A DNA stretch of 64,000 nucleotides from JAPPLB01 sp965208945 (GTDB taxonomy: Bacteria > Acidobacteriota > Terriglobia > Bryobacterales > UBA6623). Position 1 is the stretch's first letter. Each line of letters starts with the position of its first letter. The position numbers and the translations under genes were made by a program. Below, in pieces: positions 51,682 through 60,292 of the stretch. The notes under the pieces were generated by a model. The model made no database searches. It was not told the DNA's origin and saw only the letters and a list, made by a program, of their open reading frames with translations. The stretch lies in assembly GCA_965208945.1 (NCBI GenBank), contig OZ242366.1:806001-870000 (forward strand). The letters run 5' to 3'.

Positions 51682-53319
51682 CTAGAAGGGGAAGATACCG
51701 TAGTCGGGCCGGGGCACATAGCCCGGATAATAGCCGGCGCCGACCAGAATCGGCAGGCCATGGGCCACGACCCTCTTGACGAACGTCACCTTGCGCTGCA
51801 TCTCGCCGTTCCCGGGATTTCGCGCCGTGTAGTACAGAAGGGTTTCCCCGAACGCATCGCCCACGCTCAGCACATCCCTCCCGCCGAAAGGGCCGTCCAT
51901 CATGTCGTTCAGCTCGGAAGCCCCGCCGCCGGGCTGCACGCTGTCGGGATCGCCGCTGAACAGCGCGCTGCCGTTGGTGTCCAGGCCGAACAGGTAGATC
52001 GAGCCATGCTTCCAGCGCGGATCGGTCGCCAGCGGGATCGCGGCGAAATAGCCTTTCGATTCCAGCTCCATGGCAGCGCATCGGACGAACTCCCGCAGCC
52101 TCTCGTCGGAAGGACCGGCCTCGAGATCCATGGCGTTGACTTCATCGCTCTCGCAGGTTCCCGGAATGTCGCGGAGGTAGATCCCGGCGCCGATGAAAGC
52201 GGGAACGCCGCCCCACTCGATTCCCTTGATATACGAAACTTTCGGTTCATCGCGTCCACTCGTTGGGTTGTGGAAGGAGTTGTAGATCCAGCCCTCTCCA
52301 AAGTCCCTCACAATGCGATGCGCGTCCAGGAACAGGTCGTTACCGAAGGCATCGATCGACAGGCCCCATGGGACCCCTTCCCTTGAAGGATCGGGGGGAT
52401 AGACGAACGCTCGAGACAAGTTGGTATTCGGCGTATTTTCATCGACGAAAACATAGATCGGACCGCTCCTCCATCGCTCGTCCTCGTGGAAGGCTCTGCG
52501 GGCCTCTTCGAACCCGGCTTGCAGGACGAACTCGTAGGCGCACTGGACGAAGGGCGGTATCTCCTCCCGCGTGCGGACCGCCCGAGCCGTCACGTAGTTC
52601 TCCGCGCAAATCACGCGCTCCCCGGCATCCATCGGCTTGAAGGTGACCGATGCTCTCGTGAAGTAGACCTCCGTCCGCGACTCGAATCCCGAGTCCGTGC
52701 CGAACAACAGCCAGACTCGTCCGTCGGCGGGTATCGAGATCGGTGACGGCATCGAGCCCTGTAAGGACTTGAGCTCCCACTGAAGCGGCTGCTCGCAGAT
52801 CCTGGAGTTGGCAATGTTGCCGAGCACCACCGCCTGTGCGCCGCTGCCGGATTGACGTCCGACGTCGATGTTCATTCGCAGGTAGGAGCCGTCGCGAACC
52901 GGGAGCGGTTCCACGGTGGTCACGCCAGCCTTGATCCAGACGCTCTCGCCCGGCGAGCCGCCGACACCGACGCAGCCGGACGGCGTGTTGGTGGCGAACT
53001 CCAGGCTGACGGTGACCGTATGGAGCGCCCCGCCCTGAAGGCCGCTTATGGGCCCCTTGAAGAACATGAAGAGATCGCCGCTGCGGTTGACCCCGGAGAG
53101 GAACAGGCCCGAATGTGACTCCAGCGGAGGCGGAAGAGTTCGGTGACCGGAAGTCAACTCGTAGATTTCCGCGTCGCCGGGCGGATAGTCGGCGAAGCCG
53201 GCAACGAATCCCTGGTGCCCGCGATTGAAGTCGAATGTGAACGTCGGCGCATCCGCAGGCTCACTCGCATGACCGAAGGAACCGCCGACGAGCGTAATGA
53301 TCAGTAGCGCCACCTTCAT
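51682..53319 (-). CDS. Exported protein with tandem Cache-like domains
   Basis: 545 residues. Signal peptide (KVALLIITLVGGSFGHA), a beta-sandwich region of about 220 residues (FDFNRGHQGFVAGFADYPPGD, resembling a jelly-roll lectin-like fold), then two single-Cache_2-like domains. The first has GPIYVFVDENTPN, FGNDLFLDAHRIVRDFGEGW, EPKVSYIKGIEWGGVPAFIGAGIYL; the second has GSIYLFGLDTNG, FGGRDVLSVGDAFGETLLYYTARNP, QRKVTFVKRVVAHGLPILVGAGYY. Cache domains bind small ligands outside the cell, usually in receptors; here there is no membrane or signalling domain. The TAG stop is in the CTAG flank of the split repeat. Confidence 0.72.
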   Translation of the reverse strand: MKVALLIITLVGGSFGHASEPADAPTFTFDFNRGHQGFVAGFADYPPGDAEIYELTSGHRTLPPPLESHSGLFLSGVNRSGDLFMFFKGPISGLQGGALHTVTVSLEFATNTPSGCVGVGGSPGESVWIKAGVTTVEPLPVRDGSYLRMNIDVGRQSGSGAQAVVLGNIANSRICEQPLQWELKSLQGSMPSPISIPADGRVWLLFGTDSGFESRTEVYFTRASVTFKPMDAGERVICAENYVTARAVRTREEIPPFVQCAYEFVLQAGFEEARRAFHEDERWRSGPIYVFVDENTPNTNLSRAFVYPPDPSREGVPWGLSIDAFGNDLFLDAHRIVRDFGEGWIYNSFHNPTSGRDEPKVSYIKGIEWGGVPAFIGAGIYLRDIPGTCESDEVNAMDLEAGPSDERLREFVRCAAMELESKGYFAAIPLATDPRWKHGSIYLFGLDTNGSALFSGDPDSVQPGGGASELNDMMDGPFGGRDVLSVGDAFGETLLYYTARNPGNGEMQRKVTFVKRVVAHGLPILVGAGYYPGYVPRPDYGIFPF

Positions 53320-53623
53320 GAAGTGGGTCCGCCGGCAGTTCATCACGGCGCATCGTATCAAAGGCTGACACAGGCCCACGACAGAAACGAGGCCGCTGGA
53401 GAACGAGAACACCCGCCCGCCCGTATCCTGCATGCACACCGTATGCTGACGAGCAACTTTCGACGGATCTCAACAAGACCGCCTGGGCTCAGGACCCAAC
53501 TGCGAACCATCCTCGTGCACTCGGACGAAACTTGTAGAGGGTTATCGGTGTTCCCGCCAGTGGCAAGAGTGAAATGGTCCAGCCGCCCATCGTCACGGTC
53601 GCGGCGCAGCCTCGAGCGCCTAA
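53320..53623. other. Intergenic region upstream of the Cache protein
   Basis: No gene supported. The frame of the Cache protein stays open to 53439 but the added residues look non-conserved. No clear promoter hexamers were identified. Confidence 0.4.
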
Positions 53624-53800
53624 CCTGCATTTCTCACCACCCGACGGTTGAAGTACGCGATACGACCGCCAGGACTTCGTTGCGCTTGCTTGCCGTGCTC
53701 AACGTACTGTTCAAGTACGCCTGCGCGCGCCAAGCGGCTCGCGCCTCGTCCTGACGGCCCTCTCACCCACTTCGCCTCGCCACGTGGTGAGAAATGCAGG
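53624..53800 (+). repeat. Palindromic MITE-like element, type A, copy 14 (177 bp)
   Basis: Consensus ends, flanks CTAA (53620-53623) and CTAG (53801-53804), both YTAR but differing by one base. Intact internal hairpin CGTACT-GTTCA-AGTACG at 53703-53719, an unoccupied counterpart of the IS1111 target. Confidence 0.92.
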
Positions 53801-53893
53801 CTAGCGGCCGGACCCTGGGGCAAGGAGGTCCCGCAGACCCCTTTTGCCAATACCCTGTCTTTCACCCTTCCCGACGAAGAACCGGCGCCACGC

Positions 53894-55078
53894 CTATCGT
53901 TCGGCCAGCTCGGCGGCGCGGATGTCCTTGAAATCGAGGTTCGTGGTCGGGTCGTGAGCTTGCAGGCTGATTACGCCGCGCGCGAGACGGGCCTGGCGCC
54001 GGGCGTTGTTGCCCGGGGGGCGCGGGTCTTCCCAGTCGGCGGTCTGGATGCCGTTGATCCAGACGGCGAGGTGGCGTTCGTAGGCGACCACGGTCTTATG
54101 GAAGAACTCGCCGTCGTTGGGGATGACGCGGCGAGCCGGCACATAGAAATAGAGTCCGCCGGTGCCGAAGTCGTGGGGTTGTGAGCGGTCATCGTTTCGG
54201 AACTCGTTTCGGATCTGCGACTCGTAGCCACTCCAGAAGACCCCTTTCTCGCCGCGGAAGAAAACGCCGCTGTTGGGGTGATAATCGGCTGACGGCGGAT
54301 TCGTCTTGATCGCGAGCTGCAGCACGAGATTCTTGAATTCCTTTACCGTTTCGAGCTGTCCGGCGCCCTTCTCGACATGCAGAATGCCGTCGCGGACCGA
54401 CCACTCGTGCACGTCGTCGCGGTTCGGACGGTCGACCTTCTGCCAGCCGCTCAGGTCCTGTCCGTTGAAGAGCGGGGCGAGGCCGAGCGGCCGCAGCTTG
54501 ATGTTGCGGAACTCGATCGGTTTGTCCTCGTTGTATTGCAGGCCGATCACGCCGGCCGCGTGGGACGAGTCGCTGGCGTCGAGCACCTCGCGATCGTTGA
54601 GCCGCACGACGAAGCGGCTGCCGACGGCGCGGACCTGGTAACGGTTCCACTGCCCGCCGATGAACTCCGCCGGTTGCGCCTTGACGTAGAAAACGAGGCT
54701 GCCCGTGTTGTAGCCCTGCGGCTGACGATTGAAAATCTGCAGCTCATAGCCGGTTTGGTGAGGCGCGCTGCGGCGGGCCGACCGCAGGAACACTCCGCTG
54801 TTACCGTCGGCGGGCGTTCGGAATTCGAGGCTGAGCTCGAAATCGCCGAAGCTGCTGGTCGTACCCAGCCAACCGTAGCCGCCCCCGTCGGACTTGAGGA
54901 CGCCGTCCTCGATCTTCCAGCGGGCGTCTCCGTGCCATTCCCAGCCGTACTCGGTCTTGCCGTCCCAGAGCAGAATCCAACCCTGCTCGACCTCTTGCCG
55001 GGTCAGGGTGTTGTCCTGGGCGATGAGCGCGGACGGAATCAGCAGGCCGAAGATGAGCGCCGGTGCAAAGAATCTCAT
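53894..55078 (-). CDS. Exported tandem DUF1080 (3-keto-disaccharide hydrolase-like) protein
   Basis: 394 residues. Signal peptide (RFFAPALIFGLLIPSALIA) and two DUF1080 concanavalin-like domains: the first has LLWDGKTEYGWEWHGDARW, FGDFELSLEFRTPADGNSGVFLRS and YELQIFN; the second has LFNGQDLSGWQKVD, FKNLVLQLAIKTNPPS and HPNSGVFFRGEKGVFWSGYESQI. DUF1080 enzymes act on 3-keto-glucosides, and many paralogues occur in soil Acidobacteria. GAGAGG lies 7 nt before the ATG at 55078; the frame is open further upstream without meaning. Confidence 0.87.
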   Translation of the reverse strand: MRFFAPALIFGLLIPSALIAQDNTLTRQEVEQGWILLWDGKTEYGWEWHGDARWKIEDGVLKSDGGGYGWLGTTSSFGDFELSLEFRTPADGNSGVFLRSARRSAPHQTGYELQIFNRQPQGYNTGSLVFYVKAQPAEFIGGQWNRYQVRAVGSRFVVRLNDREVLDASDSSHAAGVIGLQYNEDKPIEFRNIKLRPLGLAPLFNGQDLSGWQKVDRPNRDDVHEWSVRDGILHVEKGAGQLETVKEFKNLVLQLAIKTNPPSADYHPNSGVFFRGEKGVFWSGYESQIRNEFRNDDRSQPHDFGTGGLYFYVPARRVIPNDGEFFHKTVVAYERHLAVWINGIQTADWEDPRPPGNNARRQARLARGVISLQAHDPTTNLDFKDIRAAELAER

Positions 55079-55272
55079 GGGGTTTCCTCTCGTCGGGAAA
55101 AGTCTAGTATACGCGCCCTGACCTGAAACACCCTTCTGATCAAGTGGCGTTGACGCCGGTCCGGATGTTTTCCGACTGGATGATCCGCGCGCCGGCGGAG
55201 GAAAAACTCGGCAGGATGTCTGCCCACGCGGCGAATTGCGTGCGAAGACCCTCTTGCGGGTGGATATCCGGG

Positions 55273-56637
55273 TCAGCCGGTGATCTGCATGAGGACGGAG
55301 TAGCCGGTCATGACGGCCATGACCGCCGCCGACACCCAGAGCGCCAACGTGAGCCAGCCTTTGGGCAGGATCTGCCTGGGCATGTGGCGGTAGCGCAGCC
55401 AGACGGCGACGAACCCAATGACGGGCAGCATGAGCGCCTGCGCGACGCCGCCGATCTTGACCATCAGGACCGGGGCCTTCAGAAACATGAAGTACACGGC
55501 GGGGACGAACAGCAGGACCACGACGGAGATGCGCATGTAGCGGAGGCGGAGAGCGTAGTTGTTCTTGTCGAAGACTCCGAGCATGGCGAGGAAGTCCGGA
55601 ACCATGCGGCAGTGGGCCGCGGTGGAAGCGAACAGGGTCGAGTAGAAGACGGCGAAAGCACCCACGAGGAAGAGATAGAGCGACCAGTGCCCGAGCGTCT
55701 CGGTGTACATGTTCGAGAGGACCTTGACCATCTCCGAGCCCTGCGGCATCAGCCCCATGCCGTTGAGAATGCCCGCGCCCAGCAGGTAGAACGCGATGGT
55801 GGCGAAAGTGTAGATCACCATCGAGTTGAGGACGTCGACGCCCATCACCTTGATCCAGCCGAAGGCGCGCTGCCGCCAGGGCGGGGTGTCGTCGCGCTTG
55901 CCGGTGAACCGCGCGTAGCCCTTCTCGATACACCAGTAGGGATACATCACCAACTCGGTGGCGCCGACGCCGGTGATTCCGAACGCGGCGACGGCGGTGA
56001 CGAAACCGCCCTGCGGCATCGAGAACATGAATCCGCCGAGAAGGGCGTCCCAGGAGAAGAATTCAGGGCGCTTGAAGAGCAGAAACGCGCAACTGACGGT
56101 GAGCACCGTGAAACTGACAACGAGTCCCATCGCGACGCGTTCCACCAGCGAGTAGCGGCCTACGATCAGGAGAACCGCCGTTCCGGCGGCGACGATCCAG
56201 ACCCAGCCGGCGACGGAAATCGCCGGCATCAGGTCGTGGAGGATTTCGGAAATGCCGCCCATCATCCCGCCGACCTGCATGAGCGTCATCGAAATCATCA
56301 GGACCCACAGCCAGACGACCCACGACACGCCGAGCCGCGGCCCCGGGACGCGATTGAAAGCCTCCAATGTCGTCTCGCCCGTGCCGATCGCGTAGCGGCC
56401 CAGTTCGTTCTGGACGACGATCTTGATGAAACAGCTCACGATGATGAACCACAACAGGGTGTAGCCGTTCTCCGCCCCGAGGACGGTGGTGGCGATGAGC
56501 TCCCCGGAGCCGACGATCGAGCTGGCGAGAATCAATCCCGGACCGATGCGCCGGAAGATCGCGGCGAATCGGATGGGAGGAGTTTCGATGTCCTCGGGAC
56601 GTAGTTGGTAGGGGTCCTGCAAAGAGGAAGCGGACAT
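55273..56637 (-). CDS. Nramp-like transporter with non-canonical metal motifs
   Basis: 454 residues with about 11 membrane helices. The overall pattern (RRIGPGLILASSIVGSGELIATT in the first helix, NELGRYAIGTGETTLEAFNRVPG, FGITGVGATELVMYPYW) is that of Nramp-family proteins. The classical DPGN of helix 1 is replaced by VGSGE, and the MPH of helix 6 by MPQ, so Mn/Fe selectivity cannot be assumed. ATG 56637 (MSASSLQDPYQL) chosen; upstream codons overlap the next gene. It follows the isomerase gene by 17 bp, probably co-transcribed. Confidence 0.82.
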   Translation of the reverse strand: MSASSLQDPYQLRPEDIETPPIRFAAIFRRIGPGLILASSIVGSGELIATTVLGAENGYTLLWFIIVSCFIKIVVQNELGRYAIGTGETTLEAFNRVPGPRLGVSWVVWLWVLMISMTLMQVGGMMGGISEILHDLMPAISVAGWVWIVAAGTAVLLIVGRYSLVERVAMGLVVSFTVLTVSCAFLLFKRPEFFSWDALLGGFMFSMPQGGFVTAVAAFGITGVGATELVMYPYWCIEKGYARFTGKRDDTPPWRQRAFGWIKVMGVDVLNSMVIYTFATIAFYLLGAGILNGMGLMPQGSEMVKVLSNMYTETLGHWSLYLFLVGAFAVFYSTLFASTAAHCRMVPDFLAMLGVFDKNNYALRLRYMRISVVVLLFVPAVYFMFLKAPVLMVKIGGVAQALMLPVIGFVAVWLRYRHMPRQILPKGWLTLALWVSAAVMAVMTGYSVLMQITG

Positions 56638-56654
56638 AAGCGATTCCAGCAATC

Positions 56655-57545
56655 CTACTTCAGGGCGTCCATGAACAGCAAGAACCGCCGTGCGTAGGAG
56701 TCCAGGTTTCCAACCGATCCGCCGCCGAGGATGGGCGAGCACATCTCGTAGGCGACCGAGCCGGAGAACCCGCCGTCGAGCAGGGCGCCGAGAAAGGCCT
56801 TGTAGTCGATGAACCCTTCGTCGATCGGAACGGCTTGGGCATAAGGAACGCCCGCGCGGTAGTTGATGACGTCGGGCTCGTAGAGAAAACGCGGGCGCTT
56901 CTGATAGTTGGCGATGGTGGTGTGCGGCATGAGGGGCGCCATCGCGCGGGCGGCCTCGACGATGTCGGTTCCTTGCAGCGCCGGGGCCCAGGCGTCGAAG
57001 AGCGGCCGACAGTTGGGGCGGCCGACGGCTTCGATGAGATCGCGTTGACTGCGGTAGTCGACCGCGATGTCGTGGTGATTCTGGACGCCGACCGTCACAC
57101 CGAGGGGCGCGGCGCGGTCAGCGCATTCTTGCAGGACTTTGACGACGAGATTCCATTGCGGGAGGTAGCCGGAGGCGGGGTTTTCGTAGCCGGTGTAGAT
57201 GCGGATCAAATCGCTGCCGATGTCGTGGGCGAGTTGAGCGAGTTCGGTGACGTAGGAGATTTGCATCTCGCGCATCGGGATTTCGGCGTGCTCCAGATCT
57301 GCGGTGAAGTTGGAGTACCCCGCCAGGCACACCTTGGTGAGGCCGTTCTGCCGGATGAGCTTCTTGAGGCCGTCGCGGGCCTGGGCGTCGTAGTCGAGCA
57401 CGGAAAGATGGGGGCGCTTGGCCATGAGCATCACGCCGTTGAAGCCGAGCGCGGCGGCCTTGCGGACAAAGTCGTCGACGGACAAGGGGTCCTGGCCCCA
57501 CGAACCGGAATAGCTGACGGAATGCAAAAGTGTCGGGAATGGCAT
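56655..57545 (-). CDS. Sugar phosphate isomerase/epimerase (AP-endonuclease-2-type TIM barrel)
   Basis: 296 residues. TIM-barrel features of the xylose-isomerase-like family: GFNGVMLMAKRPHLS, DLIRIYTGYENP, VTVGVQNHHDIAV (metal His), PLFDAWAPALQG and YEMCSPILGGG near the end (metal Glu). Acts on a sugar or cyclitol that cannot be named. Divergent from the SDR gene at 57760 and upstream of the Nramp-like transporter. Confidence 0.85.
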   Translation of the reverse strand: MPFPTLLHSVSYSGSWGQDPLSVDDFVRKAAALGFNGVMLMAKRPHLSVLDYDAQARDGLKKLIRQNGLTKVCLAGYSNFTADLEHAEIPMREMQISYVTELAQLAHDIGSDLIRIYTGYENPASGYLPQWNLVVKVLQECADRAAPLGVTVGVQNHHDIAVDYRSQRDLIEAVGRPNCRPLFDAWAPALQGTDIVEAARAMAPLMPHTTIANYQKRPRFLYEPDVINYRAGVPYAQAVPIDEGFIDYKAFLGALLDGGFSGSVAYEMCSPILGGGSVGNLDSYARRFLLFMDALK

Positions 57546-57759
57546 TAAAGCTCCGATTTGCGGGACGAACGGGTCCACGGCCGGTGGACGAGCCGTCCAG
57601 GGTAGCAGTATTTTGAAGCCGTCGTTCTCTTGCTCCGCTTGGGAGCCAAGGGCAACAATGTATGACGCGCGGCCGAGGCCGGCGATATTTCGAAAAAGGC
57701 GATCGTCGCTGGCGCGAGGCAGGATGCTCCTCGGGAACACGTCGAAGGGAAGTTGATCG

Positions 57760-58494
57760 ATGAAACTGGAGAATAAGATAGCTCTGGTAACCGGCGCCGG
57801 CAGCGGTATTGGCCGAGCGGTCGCAGAAACGTTCGCGCAAGAAGGCGCGCACGTCGTGAGCGTGGGGAGAACCCGCGATAAGCTCGATGCCGCGAAACAG
57901 GAAGCGGGCGAGCCGGGCGTCCGCATTCATCCCCGGGCGCTTGATGTCTCGGACCGCACCGCCGCGAAGGCGCTAGTGGCGTCCACGGTCGCTCAATACG
58001 GCGCGATCGACATTCTGGTGAACAACGCCGGGGTCAACGTGCCGCGACGGGCTCTCTCGGAGTTGTCGACAGACGACTTCGACAAGGTCGTTCAGGTGAA
58101 TCTCAACGGAGCGTTTTATCTGATTCACGAGGTGCTGCCGATCATGCGGAAACGACGCGACGGGGTGATCATCAACGTCTCGTCGATTGCAGGGGTCCGG
58201 GGCAGCAAGCTTGCGGGCGCGGCATACGCGGCGTCGAAGTTCGGAATGGCCGGCCTCAGCAAGACGCTCGGACTGGAGGAAGGCGAAAACGGAATCCGGT
58301 CGTGCCTGATCTACCCCGGGGAAGTCAACACGCCGATTCTGGACTCTCGCCCCGTAGTTCCCGACGCCGATCAACGCGCCCGGATGCTACAGCCGGAAGA
58401 CCTCGCACAGGCCGCCTTGCTGGTGGCGACCCTCCACCCGCGGGCCGCGATTCCCGAGTTGGTGATCTCGCCGACGATTCAGAAGTTCTCTTGA
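57760..58494 (+). CDS. SDR-family oxidoreductase
   Basis: 244 residues, classical short-chain dehydrogenase. NAD(P) motif TGAGSGIGRAVAE, NNAGVN, catalytic Ser in INVSSIAG, and YAASKFG with the Tyr/Lys pair. Family members next to IolB/KduI and KDPG aldolase genes are often 2-dehydro-3-deoxy-gluconate or related sugar-acid dehydrogenases; that is inference from context. Convergent with the iolB-like gene. Confidence 0.9.
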   Translation: MKLENKIALVTGAGSGIGRAVAETFAQEGAHVVSVGRTRDKLDAAKQEAGEPGVRIHPRALDVSDRTAAKALVASTVAQYGAIDILVNNAGVNVPRRALSELSTDDFDKVVQVNLNGAFYLIHEVLPIMRKRRDGVIINVSSIAGVRGSKLAGAAYAASKFGMAGLSKTLGLEEGENGIRSCLIYPGEVNTPILDSRPVVPDADQRARMLQPEDLAQAALLVATLHPRAAIPELVISPTIQKFS

Positions 58495-58526
58495 TTCCGC
58501 TCGGGCGGGGGGCTTTCCGGCCCGGT

Positions 58527-59354
58527 TCAACCGGTGGGGGCTTCCTTGATCCAGGCGTACTTGGGGTCGTCCGCCCATGCGCCGTACGTGCGGCCCTCAC
58601 CCGCCAGAATCCAGGTGTAGTTCAACGTATAGGCAGGGAACGCCACGACCGGATGGTACCCGCGCGGGATGATCACCGTGTCGCCGTCTTCCACTGCGTA
58701 GGAATAATCGAACGCCGGCCTCGGATCGGCGGGGTCGGTGTAGAGCCGCATGAATCCGAATCCCTCCTTGGGATCGACCTGAAAGAAATACACCTCTTCC
58801 ATCGGCACCTCGGAGGGCGGGTTGTTCGCGTCATGTTTGTGAGGCGGGCAACTTGACCAACTGCCGGGATCGTTGACCGTCTCCCCGGCGATGAGGTGGT
58901 TGGCGTCGATGTTGTCCGCAATGTAGGTGTGCAGGGTCCGATGCCAATTCTCGCGCCCGACAGGCTTTGTTTCGACCTGTTCGCGAGCCACGATCCGGGG
59001 CGCGACGCCGGGTTTGCCCTCGGCCCCTGCGATGCTGACACGGGCCGAACCGTCGAGCAGAGTCAACGTGAGCGTGGCGTCGCGGGGTACGTAGAGCATC
59101 TCGCCCGGTTCTTTGATCGAGGCCCGCGAGCGGGTCTCGGCCGTCAGATGGCCGCTCGACGAAGAAACCTCGACCCGGACCGCACCGGAATAGAAGTCGA
59201 CGGCCAATTCCTCGTCCCCGCTTTCGGTGGTGAAATCGCGCAGCTCCCCGCCGAGTTCGACGACCTGGAACGATAGATATTTGAGGTCCCTGCCCCGCTC
59301 CACAATCGGATACACACCGGGACCGTCAATGGGACATTTCGTCTGGAAGCTCAT
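58527..59354 (-). CDS. 5-deoxy-glucuronate isomerase-type (IolB/KduI superfamily) protein
   Basis: 275 residues, double cupin barrel. Metal motif SSCPPHKHDANNPPSEVPMEEVYFFQ with the His/His/Glu set, then the last His in IIPRGYHPVVAFPAYTLNY. Length and the PPHKHD motif fit IolB (inositol pathway) better than KduI, but no other inositol genes are present. Together with the SDR and aldolase genes it points to uronate or cyclitol breakdown. ATG 59354 (MSFQTK) precedes the conserved region. Confidence 0.85.
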   Translation of the reverse strand: MSFQTKCPIDGPGVYPIVERGRDLKYLSFQVVELGGELRDFTTESGDEELAVDFYSGAVRVEVSSSSGHLTAETRSRASIKEPGEMLYVPRDATLTLTLLDGSARVSIAGAEGKPGVAPRIVAREQVETKPVGRENWHRTLHTYIADNIDANHLIAGETVNDPGSWSSCPPHKHDANNPPSEVPMEEVYFFQVDPKEGFGFMRLYTDPADPRPAFDYSYAVEDGDTVIIPRGYHPVVAFPAYTLNYTWILAGEGRTYGAWADDPKYAWIKEAPTG

Positions 59355-59439
59355 GGAGCGCCAAGGGAACTTTGTTATCGTTGGTAGGTTACGCGCGATC
59401 CGGCTTCGCCTCGCATGCCGCGCCCGCGCCCTCGTTATT

Positions 59440-60087
59440 ATGGCAAAAGAGAAAACACTGGCCGCGATCCTGAAGATCGGGATTGTCCCGATCGTGCGGG
59501 CCAACAGGGCTGACCATGCCATCGAGGCCGCGAAGGCCGTCTACCGCGGTGGGGTCGGGGTTCTCGAGGTGACGATGACGGTGCCCGGCGCCGTCAAGGT
59601 CCTGGAGAAGGCCGCGGACGAATTCGGCGATCGGATTGTTCTAGGCGCTGGGACCGTCCTCGACCCGGAAACGGCCCGGACCGTCATGCTGGCCGGCGCG
59701 GAGTTCCTGGTCACGCCGGCTCTCAACGTGAAAACGATCGAGATGTGCCACCGCTATTCCAAGCCGGTTATCCCCGGTGCGCTCACCCCGACCGAAGTCA
59801 TGCACGCTTGGGAAAACGGTGCCGACATGGTCAAGATCTTCCCCTGCGGCAACTTGGGAGGCCCCCGCTACATCAAGGCCCTCAAGGCGCCGCTGCCGCA
59901 AGTGTTGATGGTGCCGACAGGGGGAGTGAGGCTCGACAACGCGGCCGACTTCTTCCAGGCCGGCGCGTCGGCGATCGCAGTGGGTTCCGAAATGGTCAGC
60001 AGGAAAGCCCTGGAATCGGGTGACTATGCATCCATCGAAGAGAACGCCCGTCAGTTTCTGAAAGTCGTCGAAGAAGCGCGGGCATAG
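59440..60087 (+). CDS. eda: 2-keto-3-deoxy-6-phosphogluconate (KDPG/KHG) aldolase
   Basis: 215 residues. Cleaves KDPG to pyruvate and glyceraldehyde-3-phosphate. Motifs: GIVPIVRANRADHAIEAAKA, GVLEVTMTVPGAV with the catalytic Glu, VLGAGTVLDPETA, and the Schiff-base Lys 132 in DMVKIFPCGNLGGPRYIKAL. The ATG at 59440 follows an open upstream frame overlapping iolB on the other strand, which is not coding. Confidence 0.93.
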   Translation: MAKEKTLAAILKIGIVPIVRANRADHAIEAAKAVYRGGVGVLEVTMTVPGAVKVLEKAADEFGDRIVLGAGTVLDPETARTVMLAGAEFLVTPALNVKTIEMCHRYSKPVIPGALTPTEVMHAWENGADMVKIFPCGNLGGPRYIKALKAPLPQVLMVPTGGVRLDNAADFFQAGASAIAVGSEMVSRKALESGDYASIEENARQFLKVVEEARA

Positions 60088-60292
60088 CAGTCCGTGGTGA
60101 AACCCCGCGTAGCACCGAGAGCGGCGAGACGCCCGGCTGACAAGGCGCGACGAGGGAGCATATTGGACATATTCGACCGAGGAGCAACACAATTCAGCCG
60201 GGATGCATCGCCGCTTGAATGCAGCGGTGCTTTTACCACGGGCTGCTAGTCCAGCTTCGCCGGTTTCGCAGGGCATTCAGTGCCTTTCTCCT

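Noticed and set aside
55144..56604. 486-codon plus-strand open frame
   Set aside because: Antisense to the Nramp-like membrane protein; rich in Asp/His/Arg as expected for the reverse of hydrophobic codons.
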